A stretch of DNA of 64,000 bases from Streptomyces viridochromogenes DSM 40736 (GCF_000158955.1 NZ_GG657757.1:3789391-3853390), one strand, 5' to 3'; shown: positions 8,059 to 17,319, counted from the first letter of the stretch. Translations and numbers: made by a program. Notes: generated from the sequence alone by a model not told the origin.

Positions 8059-9633
8059 ATGAGCACACCCGTCCACCGCACCCCGGAGGTGCGGGACCCC
8101 GAGCCCGGCGAGGAGGGGCGGGGCTCCCGGCTCCTCGACCTGGTCGAGCGCGCGGGAAACGCGCTGCCTCATCCGTTCTGGCTGTTCTGGATCCTGGGCG
8201 GGGCCGTCGCCCTCGTCAGCTGGGTGCTGAACGTGTCCGGGCTCCGGGTCGAGGATCCGTCTTCGGGTGATCTGGTGGGCGTGCGCAGCGCGCTGTCGGC
8301 GGACGCCGTGCGGGACCTGGTCACCGGTGCCGAGGAGTCGTTCGTGACCTTCGGCCCGCTCGGCATCGTGCTGATGGTGATGCTCGGTGTGGCGGTCGCC
8401 GAGCGTTCGGGGCTCTTCGAGGCGCTGGCCCGCCGGACGCTGTCGGGTCTGTCGCCGCGGTCGGTGGTGCTGGGGGTGGCTCTGGGCGGCGTGCTGGGGA
8501 AGTTCCTGTCGGACTCCGCGTACGTGGTCCTCATACCGCTGGGGGCGGTGGCGTTCCGGGCCGTGGGGCGCTCCCCCATGCTCGGCATGATCGTCGCGTT
8601 CGTCTCGATCAACGCGGCGGGCGACGCCAACCCGCTGATCGCGCCCGGTGACGCGCTGTTCGCGTCCGTGGCCACGGAGTCGGCGCAGCTCGTCGACAAG
8701 GACGTGGTGGTCCGCGCGACGGACAACATGTACTTCACCACCGTCTCGGCGTTCGTGCTGGCCGGGACCATCGCATTGGTCGTCGACAAGATCCTCGCCA
8801 AGCGCGAGCACCGCCTGGCTCCCGACCCGGACCTGGAGGAGGCGGCGGCCCGGCAGGTGGTCGCGGCCGGGGTCGACGACGCCACCGAGATGCGCGCCCT
8901 GAAGCTGACCGGAGTGGCCGTGCTCGGCTACGCCGCGCTGATCGTGCTGGCGTTGGTGCCCGGCTCGTCGCCGCTGCGCGGCGAGGGGGGCGCCATCGTG
9001 GAGTCCCCCTTCATGGACGCCATCGCCGTCTTCCTCACCGCCTTCTTCCTGCTCATCGGCACGGTCTACGGGCGGCTCACCGGGCGGATCAGAGGCAGTC
9101 GCGCGATACCGGAGTTCATGGCGGACGGGGTGCGTTCCATCGCCCCGCTGCTGGTGCTCTTCTTCGCCGTGTCCCAGTTCCTCGCCCTGTTCAAGTGGAC
9201 CAACATCTCCACGGTCGTCGCGGTCGAGGGCGCGGACTTCCTGAAGCGGCTGGGCGCGCCCACGCTGCTGCTGTTCACGCTGCTGATCGTCGTGGTCGCG
9301 CTGATGAACCTGCTCATCACCTCCGGCTCCGCCCTGTGGACCCTGGTCGCCCCGGCGCTGGTGCCGATGCTGATGCTGCTCGGCACGCAGCCGGCCACCA
9401 CCATGGCGCTCTACCGGATCGCCGACTCCTGCACGAACTCCATCACCCCGATGAGCACCTCGTTCATGCTCTGCGTCGGCTATCTGCAGACCCTGCGCCG
9501 CAAGGCCGGCATCGGCACCCTGGTCTCCTTCACCCTGCCGGTCGCCATGATCATGCTGGGGGTGTGGGTGCTGCTGTTCTTCGCCTGGTACCTGCTGGGC
9601 ATCCCGCTCGGCCCGGGGACGCCGGTGCGGTGA
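8059..9633 (+). CDS. AbgT family transporter
   Basis: A 524-residue polytopic membrane protein of the AbgT family, whose members import p-aminobenzoyl-glutamate or export antimetabolites such as sulfonamides. It has about 11-13 hydrophobic segments. Family motifs are present: NALPHPFWLFW near the N-terminus, GVLGKFLSDSAYVVLIPL, INAAGDANPLIAPGDALF, and the C-terminal NSITPMSTSFMLCVGYLQ and ITSGSALWTLVAPALVPMLMLLG. ATG 8059 is chosen for AGGAG seven bases upstream. The AbgA/AbgB amidohydrolase partners of E. coli are absent, but a CocE hydrolase is divergent. The regulator gene starting 21 bases downstream may be cotranscribed. Confidence 0.9.
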   Translation: MSTPVHRTPEVRDPEPGEEGRGSRLLDLVERAGNALPHPFWLFWILGGAVALVSWVLNVSGLRVEDPSSGDLVGVRSALSADAVRDLVTGAEESFVTFGPLGIVLMVMLGVAVAERSGLFEALARRTLSGLSPRSVVLGVALGGVLGKFLSDSAYVVLIPLGAVAFRAVGRSPMLGMIVAFVSINAAGDANPLIAPGDALFASVATESAQLVDKDVVVRATDNMYFTTVSAFVLAGTIALVVDKILAKREHRLAPDPDLEEAAARQVVAAGVDDATEMRALKLTGVAVLGYAALIVLALVPGSSPLRGEGGAIVESPFMDAIAVFLTAFFLLIGTVYGRLTGRIRGSRAIPEFMADGVRSIAPLLVLFFAVSQFLALFKWTNISTVVAVEGADFLKRLGAPTLLLFTLLIVVVALMNLLITSGSALWTLVAPALVPMLMLLGTQPATTMALYRIADSCTNSITPMSTSFMLCVGYLQTLRRKAGIGTLVSFTLPVAMIMLGVWVLLFFAWYLLGIPLGPGTPVR

Positions 9634-9654
9634 GTTCCGCCGTACGGTGACAGC

Positions 9655-10746
9655 GTGAGCATCGTCCTCGACCTCGGAGGACTCGGCCCGGCGGATCTCG
9701 TGGCCGGGCCCTGCGCCCTGTCGGAACTGATGGCGAGCCTGCATGTGCTCGCCGAACCGGAGCACCACCCGGAGGCCGCCGGCTGGGCGGCCCGCGCGGC
9801 CGCGGCGGACCCCGAGCTGGGTGACGAGCTGTTCTTCTTCGCCCCTCTCTGGGCCCGCTTCCGCTGCCGCCTGTTCTTTCCCCGGACCGTGCCGCTCGCG
9901 GCGGGCCTGGACGAGGAGCTGGCGGCGGTCGCGGCGCTGCGGGCCGAGGAGTTCCTGGAGCTGGTGGCGCCCGGGGTCCTCGGCACCACGGCGATGCCCG
10001 TGCCGCCGGCTCGCGAGCTGCGCCCCGGCAGTGCCGCCGCGGAGGAGTACGCGCGCCGCTGCCTGCGCCGCTCCTACGCCCGCGGTGAGCTGGCGCGACA
10101 GCTGGTGGCTTCACCTCTGGAGCTGCGGGACCGGCTGCTGGCGGTGCTGCTCGCCGCCGACGCGGCCTTCTTCGCCGAGGACTGGCGGGCGCTGCGGCCG
10201 GTCCTGGAGGAGCACGCGCGGGAGGTGCGCCGCCGGCTCGCGACCCGGTCGCCCGCGGACGTTCTCGCCGAGCTGCTGCCGACGGCGGAGCGGGTCGGTC
10301 CGGGGGAACGGGTGCGGCTGGACAAGCTGCAGATCGACGAGGTGAAGGTGGCCCCGCGTCCCCTCGTGCTCGTGCCGTCCGCCCGGGTGTGGCCGCATCT
10401 CACGGTCAAGCACGAACACCCCTCGTGCGTGGCGGTGCAGTACCCGGTGGCGGCCACCGCCCCGGGCGGGCAGCTGACCGTGCGGGATCTGCAGGACCGG
10501 CTGATGGCGCTGACCTCGCCCGCCCGGATGGAGCTGTGCCGCCATCTGCTCGGCGAGCCGATCACCACCTCCGAGCTCGCCGCCCGGCTCGGCTCCAGCG
10601 AGCCACAGGTCTCCCGCGCCCTCAGGACGCTGCGCGAGGCGGGCCTCGTGCGGTCGGCGCGGGAGGGCAAGCTGGTGCGTCACCGGCTGGCCACGGATGT
10701 CATCCGGCGGCTTGGCCACGATGTTCTCGCAACCGTGGCCCGGTGA
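9655..10746 (+). CDS. ArsR-type HTH regulator with long N-terminal domain (DUF5937-like)
   Basis: A 363-residue protein. Residues 1-270 form an alpha/beta-mixed domain found in actinobacterial regulators (DUF5937-like), and the last 85 residues are a winged helix of the ArsR/SmtB class: LTSPARMELCRHLLGEPITTSELAARLGSSEPQVSRALRTLREAGLVRSAREGKLVRHRLA. No metal-binding CxC motif is visible, so the inducer is probably not a metal. The start is GTG 9655, 21 bases after the AbgT stop, so the two genes probably form one transcript and it may control the transporter. A second protein with the same general architecture is encoded at 34046-35038. Confidence 0.8.
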   Translation: MSIVLDLGGLGPADLVAGPCALSELMASLHVLAEPEHHPEAAGWAARAAAADPELGDELFFFAPLWARFRCRLFFPRTVPLAAGLDEELAAVAALRAEEFLELVAPGVLGTTAMPVPPARELRPGSAAAEEYARRCLRRSYARGELARQLVASPLELRDRLLAVLLAADAAFFAEDWRALRPVLEEHAREVRRRLATRSPADVLAELLPTAERVGPGERVRLDKLQIDEVKVAPRPLVLVPSARVWPHLTVKHEHPSCVAVQYPVAATAPGGQLTVRDLQDRLMALTSPARMELCRHLLGEPITTSELAARLGSSEPQVSRALRTLREAGLVRSAREGKLVRHRLATDVIRRLGHDVLATVAR

Positions 10747-10816
10747 GGCCGCGCTGCCGCCGCCGAGCGGGACCAGGCCGCGACCAGGCTTCGATCACAC
10801 CGCGATCACGCCGCGA

Positions 10817-11227
10817 TCAGGTCTTGGCGGTCCGCTTCCCGGTTGTGCTCCCGCTGGTGGTGGTCGTGCCGCCGCGAGCGGGCTTGGCGGTCTGGTTCTT
10901 CCGCTTCGTGGAGGTCGCCGCGCCCGAGGCCGTCAGCGACGGTGCGGCCCGGGTCGAGGCGGCCCGGGTCGAGGCGGCCCGGGTCGGGGCGGTCCGGGTC
11001 GGGGTGGCAGGCCACTTGAACTCGATCTCGAGTTCGATCTCCCCCTCACCGATCTCGACCTCGATCTCGCTGCGGAGGTCGTCCGGGATGCGCAGGCTCA
11101 GCGTTCCGGGACCGAGTTCCAGTTCGGCGTCCTCGCCTTCCCGCAGCGCGGCTGCGAGTGCCGTGAGCTGGTCAGCCGCCTCGCGGCGGGTCAGTGAGCG
11201 CTTCTGCTCGAATTTGAGGTCCGCCAT
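10817..11227 (-). CDS. Amphi-Trp domain protein with basic repeat tail
   Basis: A 136-residue protein. Residues 1-73 match the amphi-Trp domain (MADLKFEQKRSLTRREAADQL, then alternating charged beta strands SEIEVEIGEGEIELEIEFKWP); its biochemical role is not known. Residues 75-136 form a Thr/Ala/Arg/Lys-rich tail with repeats of TRAAS encoded by a 15-bp tandem repeat, resembling histone-H1-like DNA-binding tails. It could therefore bind nucleic acid, but this is inference. ATG 11227 is used because homology begins there. It is convergent with the preceding regulator gene and downstream of the TetR gene on the same strand. Confidence 0.75.
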   Translation of the reverse strand: MADLKFEQKRSLTRREAADQLTALAAALREGEDAELELGPGTLSLRIPDDLRSEIEVEIGEGEIELEIEFKWPATPTRTAPTRAASTRAASTRAAPSLTASGAATSTKRKNQTAKPARGGTTTTSGSTTGKRTAKT

Positions 11228-11349
11228 GGGTGCCTCCGATCCGCCGCCACGAAAGACAGGAACGACAGGAGAGAACTGGGTGACTCCATTCTGGTGCCAA
11301 GTCCGGGACGGGGCCTCCCCGTGGCGGCGCCCGCCGCATCCCCCGCGGG

Positions 11350-12129
11350 TCAGTCGGTGCCGAGGCCGTCGATCAGGCGGTTGAGGAAGCGGGTGAAGGT
11401 GGCGTCGGGGGTGAGGGTGCGGGCGGGGGCCGCGAGGGCTTCGGCCAGTTCCGGGTGGTGGCCGTCGGCGGCGACCGTCGCGAGGTAGCGGGCTTCGGCC
11501 GCGGCCCGGTCGGGGGACCGGACGGCTGCCGCCTGCATGACCTCGTGGGCGACGTGCCCGGCGACGAACGCGGTGAGCTGGGCGAAGACCTCCAGCTTCG
11601 CCGCGCCGTCCAGGCCGGTGGGCCGCAGGGCGGCGAGGGCGTGTTCCAGGAACGCCAGGGTGTTGGGGCCGAGGCTGCGGCGGGTGGAGAGGGCGGCGGG
11701 CAGCCAGGGGTGGCGGAGCATGAGGTCGCGCTGGTGGTGGGCGACGGCCTTGAGGTCGGTGCGCCAGTCGCCGGTGAGAGCGGCCGACGCCGGCAGTTCG
11801 CCGCTGACGTGATCGACCATCAGCTCCAGCAGCGTCTCCTTGTCGGCGGCGTAGCTGTAGAGCGACATGACCGCCGCACCGACCTCCGCGGCCACCCGGC
11901 GCATCGTGACCGCGTCGAGCCCCTCCGCGTCCGCCAGGGCCACCGCGGCCGCCGTGATCGCCTCGCGGCTGAAGGCGGGCCTGCGGCCTCTGCGGGGCTG
12001 ACCGGGGCTCAGCCACAGCTGTTCGGGATCCACACCAGTGGCGCCGGATCCGCCGTCACGCGTCACGGGCTCCGCACTCCTTCCGCCGATCGCCTGGGCC
12101 CGATCACCGCGGGCCACTGTGGAGCTCAT
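11350..12129 (-). CDS. TetR/AcrR family repressor
   Basis: A 259-residue transcription regulator. After a 50-residue disordered leader, the HTH lies at about residues 52-98 (FSREAITAAAVALADAEGLDAVTMRRVAAEVGAAVMSLYSYAADKETLLELMVD). The rest is helical and resembles the TetR C-terminal ligand-binding class. It is divergent from the CocE hydrolase at 12181, and the 51-base spacer contains a perfect CGTACA-C-TGTACG palindrome, so it most likely represses both itself and the hydrolase-exporter pair. The ligand is unknown; a drug exporter (13956-15599) downstream suggests a xenobiotic or antibiotic. Confidence 0.88.
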   Translation of the reverse strand: MSSTVARGDRAQAIGGRSAEPVTRDGGSGATGVDPEQLWLSPGQPRRGRRPAFSREAITAAAVALADAEGLDAVTMRRVAAEVGAAVMSLYSYAADKETLLELMVDHVSGELPASAALTGDWRTDLKAVAHHQRDLMLRHPWLPAALSTRRSLGPNTLAFLEHALAALRPTGLDGAAKLEVFAQLTAFVAGHVAHEVMQAAAVRSPDRAAAEARYLATVAADGHHPELAEALAAPARTLTPDATFTRFLNRLIDGLGTD

Positions 12130-12147
12130 CCAAGCATCCCCTATTCT

Positions 12148-12160
12148 CGTACACTGTACG
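12148..12160. promoter_or_regulatory. Palindromic operator between TetR and CocE genes
   Basis: CGTACACTGTACG is a perfect 6-1-6 inverted repeat centred in the 51-base divergent spacer, 20 bases before the hydrolase start. Position and symmetry fit a binding site for the TetR protein encoded at 11350-12129. Confidence 0.6.
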
Positions 12161-12180
12161 TAAAAACGAGGAGGGGAACC

Positions 12181-13929
12181 ATGGCATCACGCACCCACGA
12201 CGCCGCGGCGAGGCCGGCCTGGGCACCGTCCGCCCGGAAGCCGCCGCTGTCCTCACGGATGATGAGGGCGATCTGGCGCGGCCTCCCGGCCAAGCGGTAC
12301 GACGTCGGGTGGGAGCCGGGGCTGGTGGTGCCGGCCGGCGACGGCAGCCCGCTCGTCACGGACCACTACTTCCCCCGCGCGGACGGCGACTTCCCGACCC
12401 TGCTCGTGCGCTCGCCCTACGGCCGGGGCCTGCCCTGGTCCCCCCAGTACGGCGTGCTCTTCGCCGAACAGGGCTTCCACGTGGTCCTGCAGAGCTGCCG
12501 CGGCACCGGCGGCTCCGGCGGCGCGTTCGACTACTGGCGCAACGAGCCCGCGGACGGCCTCGCCACCGTGTCCTGGCTGCGTGACCAGCCCTGGTTCGAC
12601 GGCACCCTCGGGACGGTCGGCCCCAGCTACCTGGGATACGTGCAGTGGGCGCTCGCCCTGGACCCGCCGCCGGAGCTGAAGGCGATGGTGGTGCAGGTGG
12701 GGCTGCACGACCCGCACGCCCTGTTCCACTCGGGCCGTGCCCTCCGGCTGGAGAACGCCCTCCTCGTCGGTGTCGGCGTGGCGCACCAGCACCGGGGGGT
12801 CGTGCCCTTCGCCCAGGCCGCGCTGCGGCTGCAGCGCCGTATGCGCGACATCGTCGGCGCGCGGCCGCTGCGCGGGGCGTACGCGTCCGCCCTCGGGGAC
12901 GTGCCGTGGCTGGACGACGTGATGACGCATCCGGACGCCGGCGACCCGTACTGGGACGGCGCGTCCCTGGCGCGGGCGGCCGAGGGGCTGAGCGTCCCCA
13001 CGAGTCTGGTCACCGGGTGGCACGACGCCCTGGCCGACCAGACGTTCGAGCAGTACGCCCGGCTGCGCCGGACCGGGGGCGAGACCGCCCTGCTCGTGGG
13101 CCCCTGGACCCACACCTCCGCGCTCCAGCAGGGCTGGCCCGAGGTCTTCGCGGAGAGCCTCGCCTGGCTGCGCGCGCACCTGTGCGGCGATCGCTCCGGG
13201 CTGCGCCCCACCCGCGTGCGCGTGCACGTCGGCGGCGAGGACGCCTGGCGGGACCTCGACGACTGGCCGCCGTCCGCCCCGCCGTCCCCCGACGCCACAG
13301 ACGCCACAGACGCCACAGACGCCACAGACCCGTGGTTCCCCACGCCGGACGGACACCTGACCCGGAGCGACCCCGCAGCCCCCGCGGCCCCCGCGGGCCC
13401 CTCGCCCGTGACGCCCCCGGCGCTCGCGTCCTTCCGCTACGACCCGGCCGACCCGACCCCCTCCGTCGGCGGCGCCCTGCTCTCCCGCACGGCCGGTCCC
13501 CGCGACAACAGCGACCTGGAGGCCCGGGAGGACGTCCTGACGTTCACCGGCCCTGCGCTGACCGAACCCGTGGAGATACTCGGCCCGGTCTCCGCGCGGC
13601 TGTCCGTCTCCACGGACACCGGGTACGCCGACGTCTTCACCCGCCTGTGCGACGTGGACGAGCGAGGCCGCTCCACCAACGTCTGCGACGGGTTCGCCCA
13701 GCTGGAGACCGCGGGGGAGGCACCCTCGGAGGCCATCGTGCCGATGAGTTCCACCGCCCACCGCTTCCCGGCCGGGCACCGCGTCCGCTGGCAGATCAGC
13801 GGCGGTGCCCATCCGCGCTACGCCCCCAACCCCGGCACCGGAGAGCCCCCGATGGACGCCGTCGGCCTCGAACCGACCCGCATCACGCTCCACACCGGCT
13901 GCGCGCTGCTGCTCCCCCATGACGGGTGA
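12181..13929 (+). CDS. CocE/NonD family serine hydrolase
   Basis: A 582-residue hydrolase of the same family as the one at 5891-7864 but clearly a different subgroup. Catalytic domain: RSPYGRGLPWS, LQSCRGTGGSGG and nucleophile Ser149 in VGPSYLGYVQW; the Asp and His are likely in TGWHDALADQ and GPWTHTS. The C-terminal jelly-roll follows (GPVSARLSVSTDTGYADVF, PAGHRVRWQISGGAHPRY). Between the two domains a linker contains four Asp-Ala-Thr repeats (bases 13291-13326). ATG 12181 has GAGGAGGGG just upstream. It probably forms an operon with the MFS exporter that starts where it ends, both under the divergent TetR gene. Confidence 0.88.
   Translation: MASRTHDAAARPAWAPSARKPPLSSRMMRAIWRGLPAKRYDVGWEPGLVVPAGDGSPLVTDHYFPRADGDFPTLLVRSPYGRGLPWSPQYGVLFAEQGFHVVLQSCRGTGGSGGAFDYWRNEPADGLATVSWLRDQPWFDGTLGTVGPSYLGYVQWALALDPPPELKAMVVQVGLHDPHALFHSGRALRLENALLVGVGVAHQHRGVVPFAQAALRLQRRMRDIVGARPLRGAYASALGDVPWLDDVMTHPDAGDPYWDGASLARAAEGLSVPTSLVTGWHDALADQTFEQYARLRRTGGETALLVGPWTHTSALQQGWPEVFAESLAWLRAHLCGDRSGLRPTRVRVHVGGEDAWRDLDDWPPSAPPSPDATDATDATDATDPWFPTPDGHLTRSDPAAPAAPAGPSPVTPPALASFRYDPADPTPSVGGALLSRTAGPRDNSDLEAREDVLTFTGPALTEPVEILGPVSARLSVSTDTGYADVFTRLCDVDERGRSTNVCDGFAQLETAGEAPSEAIVPMSSTAHRFPAGHRVRWQISGGAHPRYAPNPGTGEPPMDAVGLEPTRITLHTGCALLLPHDG
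13291..13329 (+). repeat. In-frame 9-bp tandem repeat (DAT)n
   Basis: Four copies of GACGCCACA followed by GAC encode Asp-Ala-Thr repeats in the interdomain linker of the hydrolase gene. Such repeats can expand or shrink without changing frame. Confidence 0.9.
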
Positions 13930-13955
13930 GGCGGAAACGCCGGGCATCGGATGCC

Positions 13956-15599
13956 ATGGACTCCGTGACACGCTGGCGTGCGCTGATCGTCCTCGGTACC
14001 GCCCAGTTCCTGATGGTCCTGGACACCTCCGTCATGAACGTCTCCATCAGTCAGCTGGTGGAGGACTTCGACACCGAGGTCACCGCCATTCAGGGCGTCA
14101 TCACGCTGTACGCGCTGGTCATGGCCGCGTTCATGATCATCGGCGGCAGGCTCGGGGACATCTTGGGGCGGCGCCGCGTGTTCCTGCTCGGGCTGGTCGT
14201 CTACGCCACGGGCTCGGCCGTCACCGCCGTGGCACCTGCCCTGTGGGTCCTCGCGCTCGGCTGGTCCGTCGTCGAGGGACTCGGCGCCGCCCTGGTGCTG
14301 CCGGCCATGGCCGCCCTCGTCGCTGAGTCGTACCGGGGTCGCGACCGGGCCGTCGCCTACGGGGTCATCGGTGGTCTGGCCGGTGCGGGGATCGCCGTCG
14401 GACCGCTGCTGGGCGGCTGGGTGACGACGTACCTCACCTGGCGGCTGGTGTTCGCCGGCGAGGTCGTGGTCGTCGTGGCCGTGCTGTGCGCGCACCGGGT
14501 GATCCCGCGGACCGACCGGACGGGGCCGCGTCCCCGGCTGGACGGCGTAGGAGCCGCGCTCTCCGCGGCCGGGCTGGGGCTCGGGGTGCTCGGCGTGCTG
14601 CAGAGCAGCACCTGGGGGTGGGTGCGGCCGCGCAACCCTCCCTTCACGGTCCTGGGCTTCGCGCCGACGCTGTTCGTGGTCGGGGCGGGGATCGTGGTGC
14701 TGGGCGTCTTCCGGTACTGGGAGCGGCGGCGGGCGGAGCGGGGCGCCGATCCGCTCGTGCACATGGCGCTGCTGGGCAGGCCCCCGCTGCGTGCCGGGCT
14801 GCTGACGCTGCTGAGCCAGAACCTCATCCTGCTCGGGCTGTTCTTCGCCATCCCGCTGTACCTCCAGGTGGTGCAGGGGTTCGACGCCTTCGAGACCGGG
14901 CTGCGGCTGCTCCCGGTGTCGGCCGCCATGCTGGTGGTGTCGCTGTGCGGGTCCTCGCTGGGGCGGGTGGCGGGGCCGCGCAGGGTGGTGCGGCTGGGTC
15001 TGGTGACCTTGACCGCGGCGGTCGTGTGGCTGCTCGCGACCATCGATCCCGTCATCGACGACGCGCAGTTCGCCGGTGCCATGGCGCTGCTGGGTGTGGG
15101 CATCGGCCTGCTGGCCTCGCAGCTGGGCAACGTCGTGCAGTCCAGCGCGGGCGAGGACGAACGCAGTGAGGTCGGGGGGCTCCAGTTCACGGCGCAGAAC
15201 CTCGGCTCCGCGCTGGGCACCGCGCTCATCGGGTCGATCCTCGTCGGCGCGCTGGCCCACGCCTTCACCTCCCAGGTCGCGGACGACCCGCGGCTGTCCG
15301 AGGAGACCCGGCAGCAGACCGGTGTCGCGCTCGAAGCGGGGATCACCTTCGTCTCCACCGGCCAGGTGCGCTCGGCGGCCGAGCGGGCCGGGCTTCCGCC
15401 GTCCGAGGTCGAGGCCGTCACCGACTCCTACGCCTCGGCGCAGCTCGACGGTCTCAAGGCGGCGATCCTCGCCACCGGCGGCATCGCGCTCGTGAGCTTC
15501 ACCGTCACGCGGCATCTGCCGGCCGGTCCTTCCCGGAAGCCGACCGGAGCCGGGGCCGGGTCCGGGGCTCCGGTGGGGGCCGCCGGACCGACACCCTGA
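13956..15599 (+). CDS. MFS drug exporter, DHA2 (14-TM) type
   Basis: A 547-residue major facilitator with about 14 hydrophobic segments. Diagnostic motifs: FLMVLDTSVMNVSISQL in TM1 (motif D1), GGRLGDILGRRRVFLLGL (motif A, between TM2 and TM3) and GLAGAGIAVGPLLGGWVT (motif C, antiporter signature in TM5). These point to proton-driven efflux of drugs or toxic metabolites. GTG 13926, which overlaps the hydrolase stop, is an alternative start ten codons earlier; ATG 13956 gives the usual family N-terminus. It follows the CocE gene immediately and is probably cotranscribed and TetR-controlled. Confidence 0.88.
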   Translation: MDSVTRWRALIVLGTAQFLMVLDTSVMNVSISQLVEDFDTEVTAIQGVITLYALVMAAFMIIGGRLGDILGRRRVFLLGLVVYATGSAVTAVAPALWVLALGWSVVEGLGAALVLPAMAALVAESYRGRDRAVAYGVIGGLAGAGIAVGPLLGGWVTTYLTWRLVFAGEVVVVVAVLCAHRVIPRTDRTGPRPRLDGVGAALSAAGLGLGVLGVLQSSTWGWVRPRNPPFTVLGFAPTLFVVGAGIVVLGVFRYWERRRAERGADPLVHMALLGRPPLRAGLLTLLSQNLILLGLFFAIPLYLQVVQGFDAFETGLRLLPVSAAMLVVSLCGSSLGRVAGPRRVVRLGLVTLTAAVVWLLATIDPVIDDAQFAGAMALLGVGIGLLASQLGNVVQSSAGEDERSEVGGLQFTAQNLGSALGTALIGSILVGALAHAFTSQVADDPRLSEETRQQTGVALEAGITFVSTGQVRSAAERAGLPPSEVEAVTDSYASAQLDGLKAAILATGGIALVSFTVTRHLPAGPSRKPTGAGAGSGAPVGAAGPTP

Positions 15600-15644
15600 G
15601 CATCGACGCGCCGAGCAGCGGGGCGCCGACCGGAGGAGGCAGAG

Positions 15645-16163
15645 GTGCGCAGGACCGAACCCGCGGCGGCCGCTGCCGCCCGTGCCGAGCGCCGGGCCCG
15701 GGCGGACTACACGGGCGGTGTCTACGGTTCCCTGCTCGCCGCCTCCGTGGTGGTCGGCGCCGGCACACTGGGCGACTTCCCGCGTGCCGAGCTGGTGGCG
15801 CTGCTGTTGCTCACCGGCCTGGTGTTCTGGGTCGCGCACGTGCACGCCCAGTTGTTCGGGGCTCGTCTGGCCGAGCAGAACCTGGACCGCCGGACCGTGC
15901 TGCACGTGTGCCGCGACGAGTGGCCGATCGTCAAGGCCGCCGTCCCGCCCGCCGTCGCCGTGGCGGTCAGTCCGCTGCTGGGCCTGGACGTGCAGGGCGC
16001 GGGCTGGCTGGCGGTCTCCGTGGCCGTGGCCGGGCAGGTCGGCTGGTCCGTGGCGGCGGCACGGCGGGCCGGGGCACCGTGGGGGCTCGTGTACGGGACG
16101 GCCTCGGTCAACCTGGTCCTCGGGTTGCTGATCATCGGCTTCAAGCTGGCGCTGAAGCACTGA
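15645..16163 (+). CDS. Four-TM membrane protein, unknown function
   Basis: A 172-residue protein with an Arg/Ala-rich cytoplasmic N-terminus (residues 1-25) and four hydrophobic segments at about 27-45, 49-68, 95-112 and 118-165 (the last possibly two). A conserved-looking polar stretch, HVHAQLFGARLAEQNLDRRTVLHVCRDEW, lies between TM2 and TM3. GTG 15645 is supported by GGAGGAGG six bases upstream. I do not recognise a named family. It heads a run of small membrane-protein genes on the same strand up to 19875. Confidence 0.7.
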   Translation: MRRTEPAAAAAARAERRARADYTGGVYGSLLAASVVVGAGTLGDFPRAELVALLLLTGLVFWVAHVHAQLFGARLAEQNLDRRTVLHVCRDEWPIVKAAVPPAVAVAVSPLLGLDVQGAGWLAVSVAVAGQVGWSVAAARRAGAPWGLVYGTASVNLVLGLLIIGFKLALKH

Positions 16164-16266
16164 GGTCACCTCCGCCGGGTGAAGCGGCCGCCGACGCGGG
16201 GGCCGACCATCGGGGCTAGGGACTCCGGTCTCCTCTCCCCTACGGCCACCCGCGGGAGAACAGCTC

Positions 16267-16467
16267 ATGCGCTACGAGATCCGCGTAGAGGGACACATGT
16301 CGGAAACGCTGACGAAGGCGTTCCCCGAGCTGGGTCACGTGACGATGTCCGGCCAGACCGTCCTGTACGGCCCCGTCGTCGACGAGGCGCACCTGTACGG
16401 GCTGCTGGCCCGCTTCCAGTCGCTGGGCCTGCGCGTCGTGGAGATGCGGCAGCTGCCCGAGCTCTGA
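16267..16467 (+). CDS. Small conserved-looking protein, 66 aa
   Basis: A 66-residue soluble protein (RYEIRVEGHMSETLTKAFPEL ... LYGLLARFQSLGLRVVEMRQLPEL) with predicted beta-alpha-beta-alpha character and good codon usage. It begins with ATG 16267 after GGGAG. The layout (RVEG at the start; a pair of helices; a C-terminal strand VVEMRQL) resembles small ferredoxin-like or ACT-like folds; this is an impression, not an assignment. It lies between two membrane-protein genes. Confidence 0.65.
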   Translation: MRYEIRVEGHMSETLTKAFPELGHVTMSGQTVLYGPVVDEAHLYGLLARFQSLGLRVVEMRQLPEL

Positions 16468-16612
16468 CCCGGGGCCGCGCGGGTATCACCCGTCAGGGGT
16501 GACCCGGCCGACGCGGAAGCGCCGGACGCTGAGCTTGTCAGGTTCCCGTACACCGCCCGCCGGCGGCCCGGGGACGACCGGCTCGACCGCGAGACGAACG
16601 CGAGGAGGAGCC

Positions 16613-17278
16613 ATGACCTCGTCGTCCGGCCCGGCACCGCGTACGGGCCCCGAAGCCGGGGCCGACGACACGGGTTTCCCTCCTGCGGCCGACCCCGCGG
16701 CCCTGCTGGCGCGCCTGGGCCGTTCCTGGGCCTGGATCATGGGTTCGGCCGTCGCCACCCTGGTACCGGGCATCCTGATGCTGGTCTGGCCGGATGCGAC
16801 CCTGCACGTCCTGGCGGTCCTCCTCGGCCTGTACCTGCTGGTCACCGGCGTGTTCCGGTTCGTGGCCGTGTTCGCCCGGGAGGAGCACGGCGAGCGGTTC
16901 CCGGAACTGCTGCTGGCCGTGCTGTACATCCTGGCCGGGGTGCTGTGCCTGCGGCACCCGTTGCAGACCATCGCCGCGCTCTCGTTGATCGTCGGCGTCG
17001 TCTGGCTCGTGTCCGGCGTCCTCACCCTCTACACGGCCGTCGTCGCCAGGGACCTGCCGCACCGCGGCATCCTCCTGGGCGTCGCGGTGATCGGGATCGT
17101 CGCGGGGATCGTGGTCCTCGCCCTGCCCACCGAGTCGGCCCGGGTCCTGACCCGGCTGCTCGGCCTGTGGCTGGTCCTGCTGGGCCTGGCGGAGGTGGCG
17201 GTCGCCCTCACGTGGCGGGCCGCGCTGCACCGGGCGGGCGTCAGGGGCGGGCGAGACGGTCCGGCCGACATGGCCTGA
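16613..17278 (+). CDS. HdeD family (DUF308) membrane protein
   Basis: A 221-residue protein with six hydrophobic segments from residue 37 onward, matching the HdeD/DUF308 pattern of three helix pairs (GSAVATLVPGILMLVWPDATLHVLAVLLGLYLLVTGVFR repeated twice in degenerate form). HdeD is linked to acid resistance in E. coli; in actinobacteria the role is not established. ATG 16613 follows GAGGAGGAG directly. Upstream, GGGTATCACCC and GGGGTGACCC (16481-16504) form an imperfect inverted repeat that could be a terminator of the previous gene or an operator. Confidence 0.85.
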   Translation: MTSSSGPAPRTGPEAGADDTGFPPAADPAALLARLGRSWAWIMGSAVATLVPGILMLVWPDATLHVLAVLLGLYLLVTGVFRFVAVFAREEHGERFPELLLAVLYILAGVLCLRHPLQTIAALSLIVGVVWLVSGVLTLYTAVVARDLPHRGILLGVAVIGIVAGIVVLALPTESARVLTRLLGLWLVLLGLAEVAVALTWRAALHRAGVRGGRDGPADMA

Positions 17279-17319
17279 CACGGAAGTGGCCGGGGGCGCT
17301 CACGACGAGGGGAGCACCC

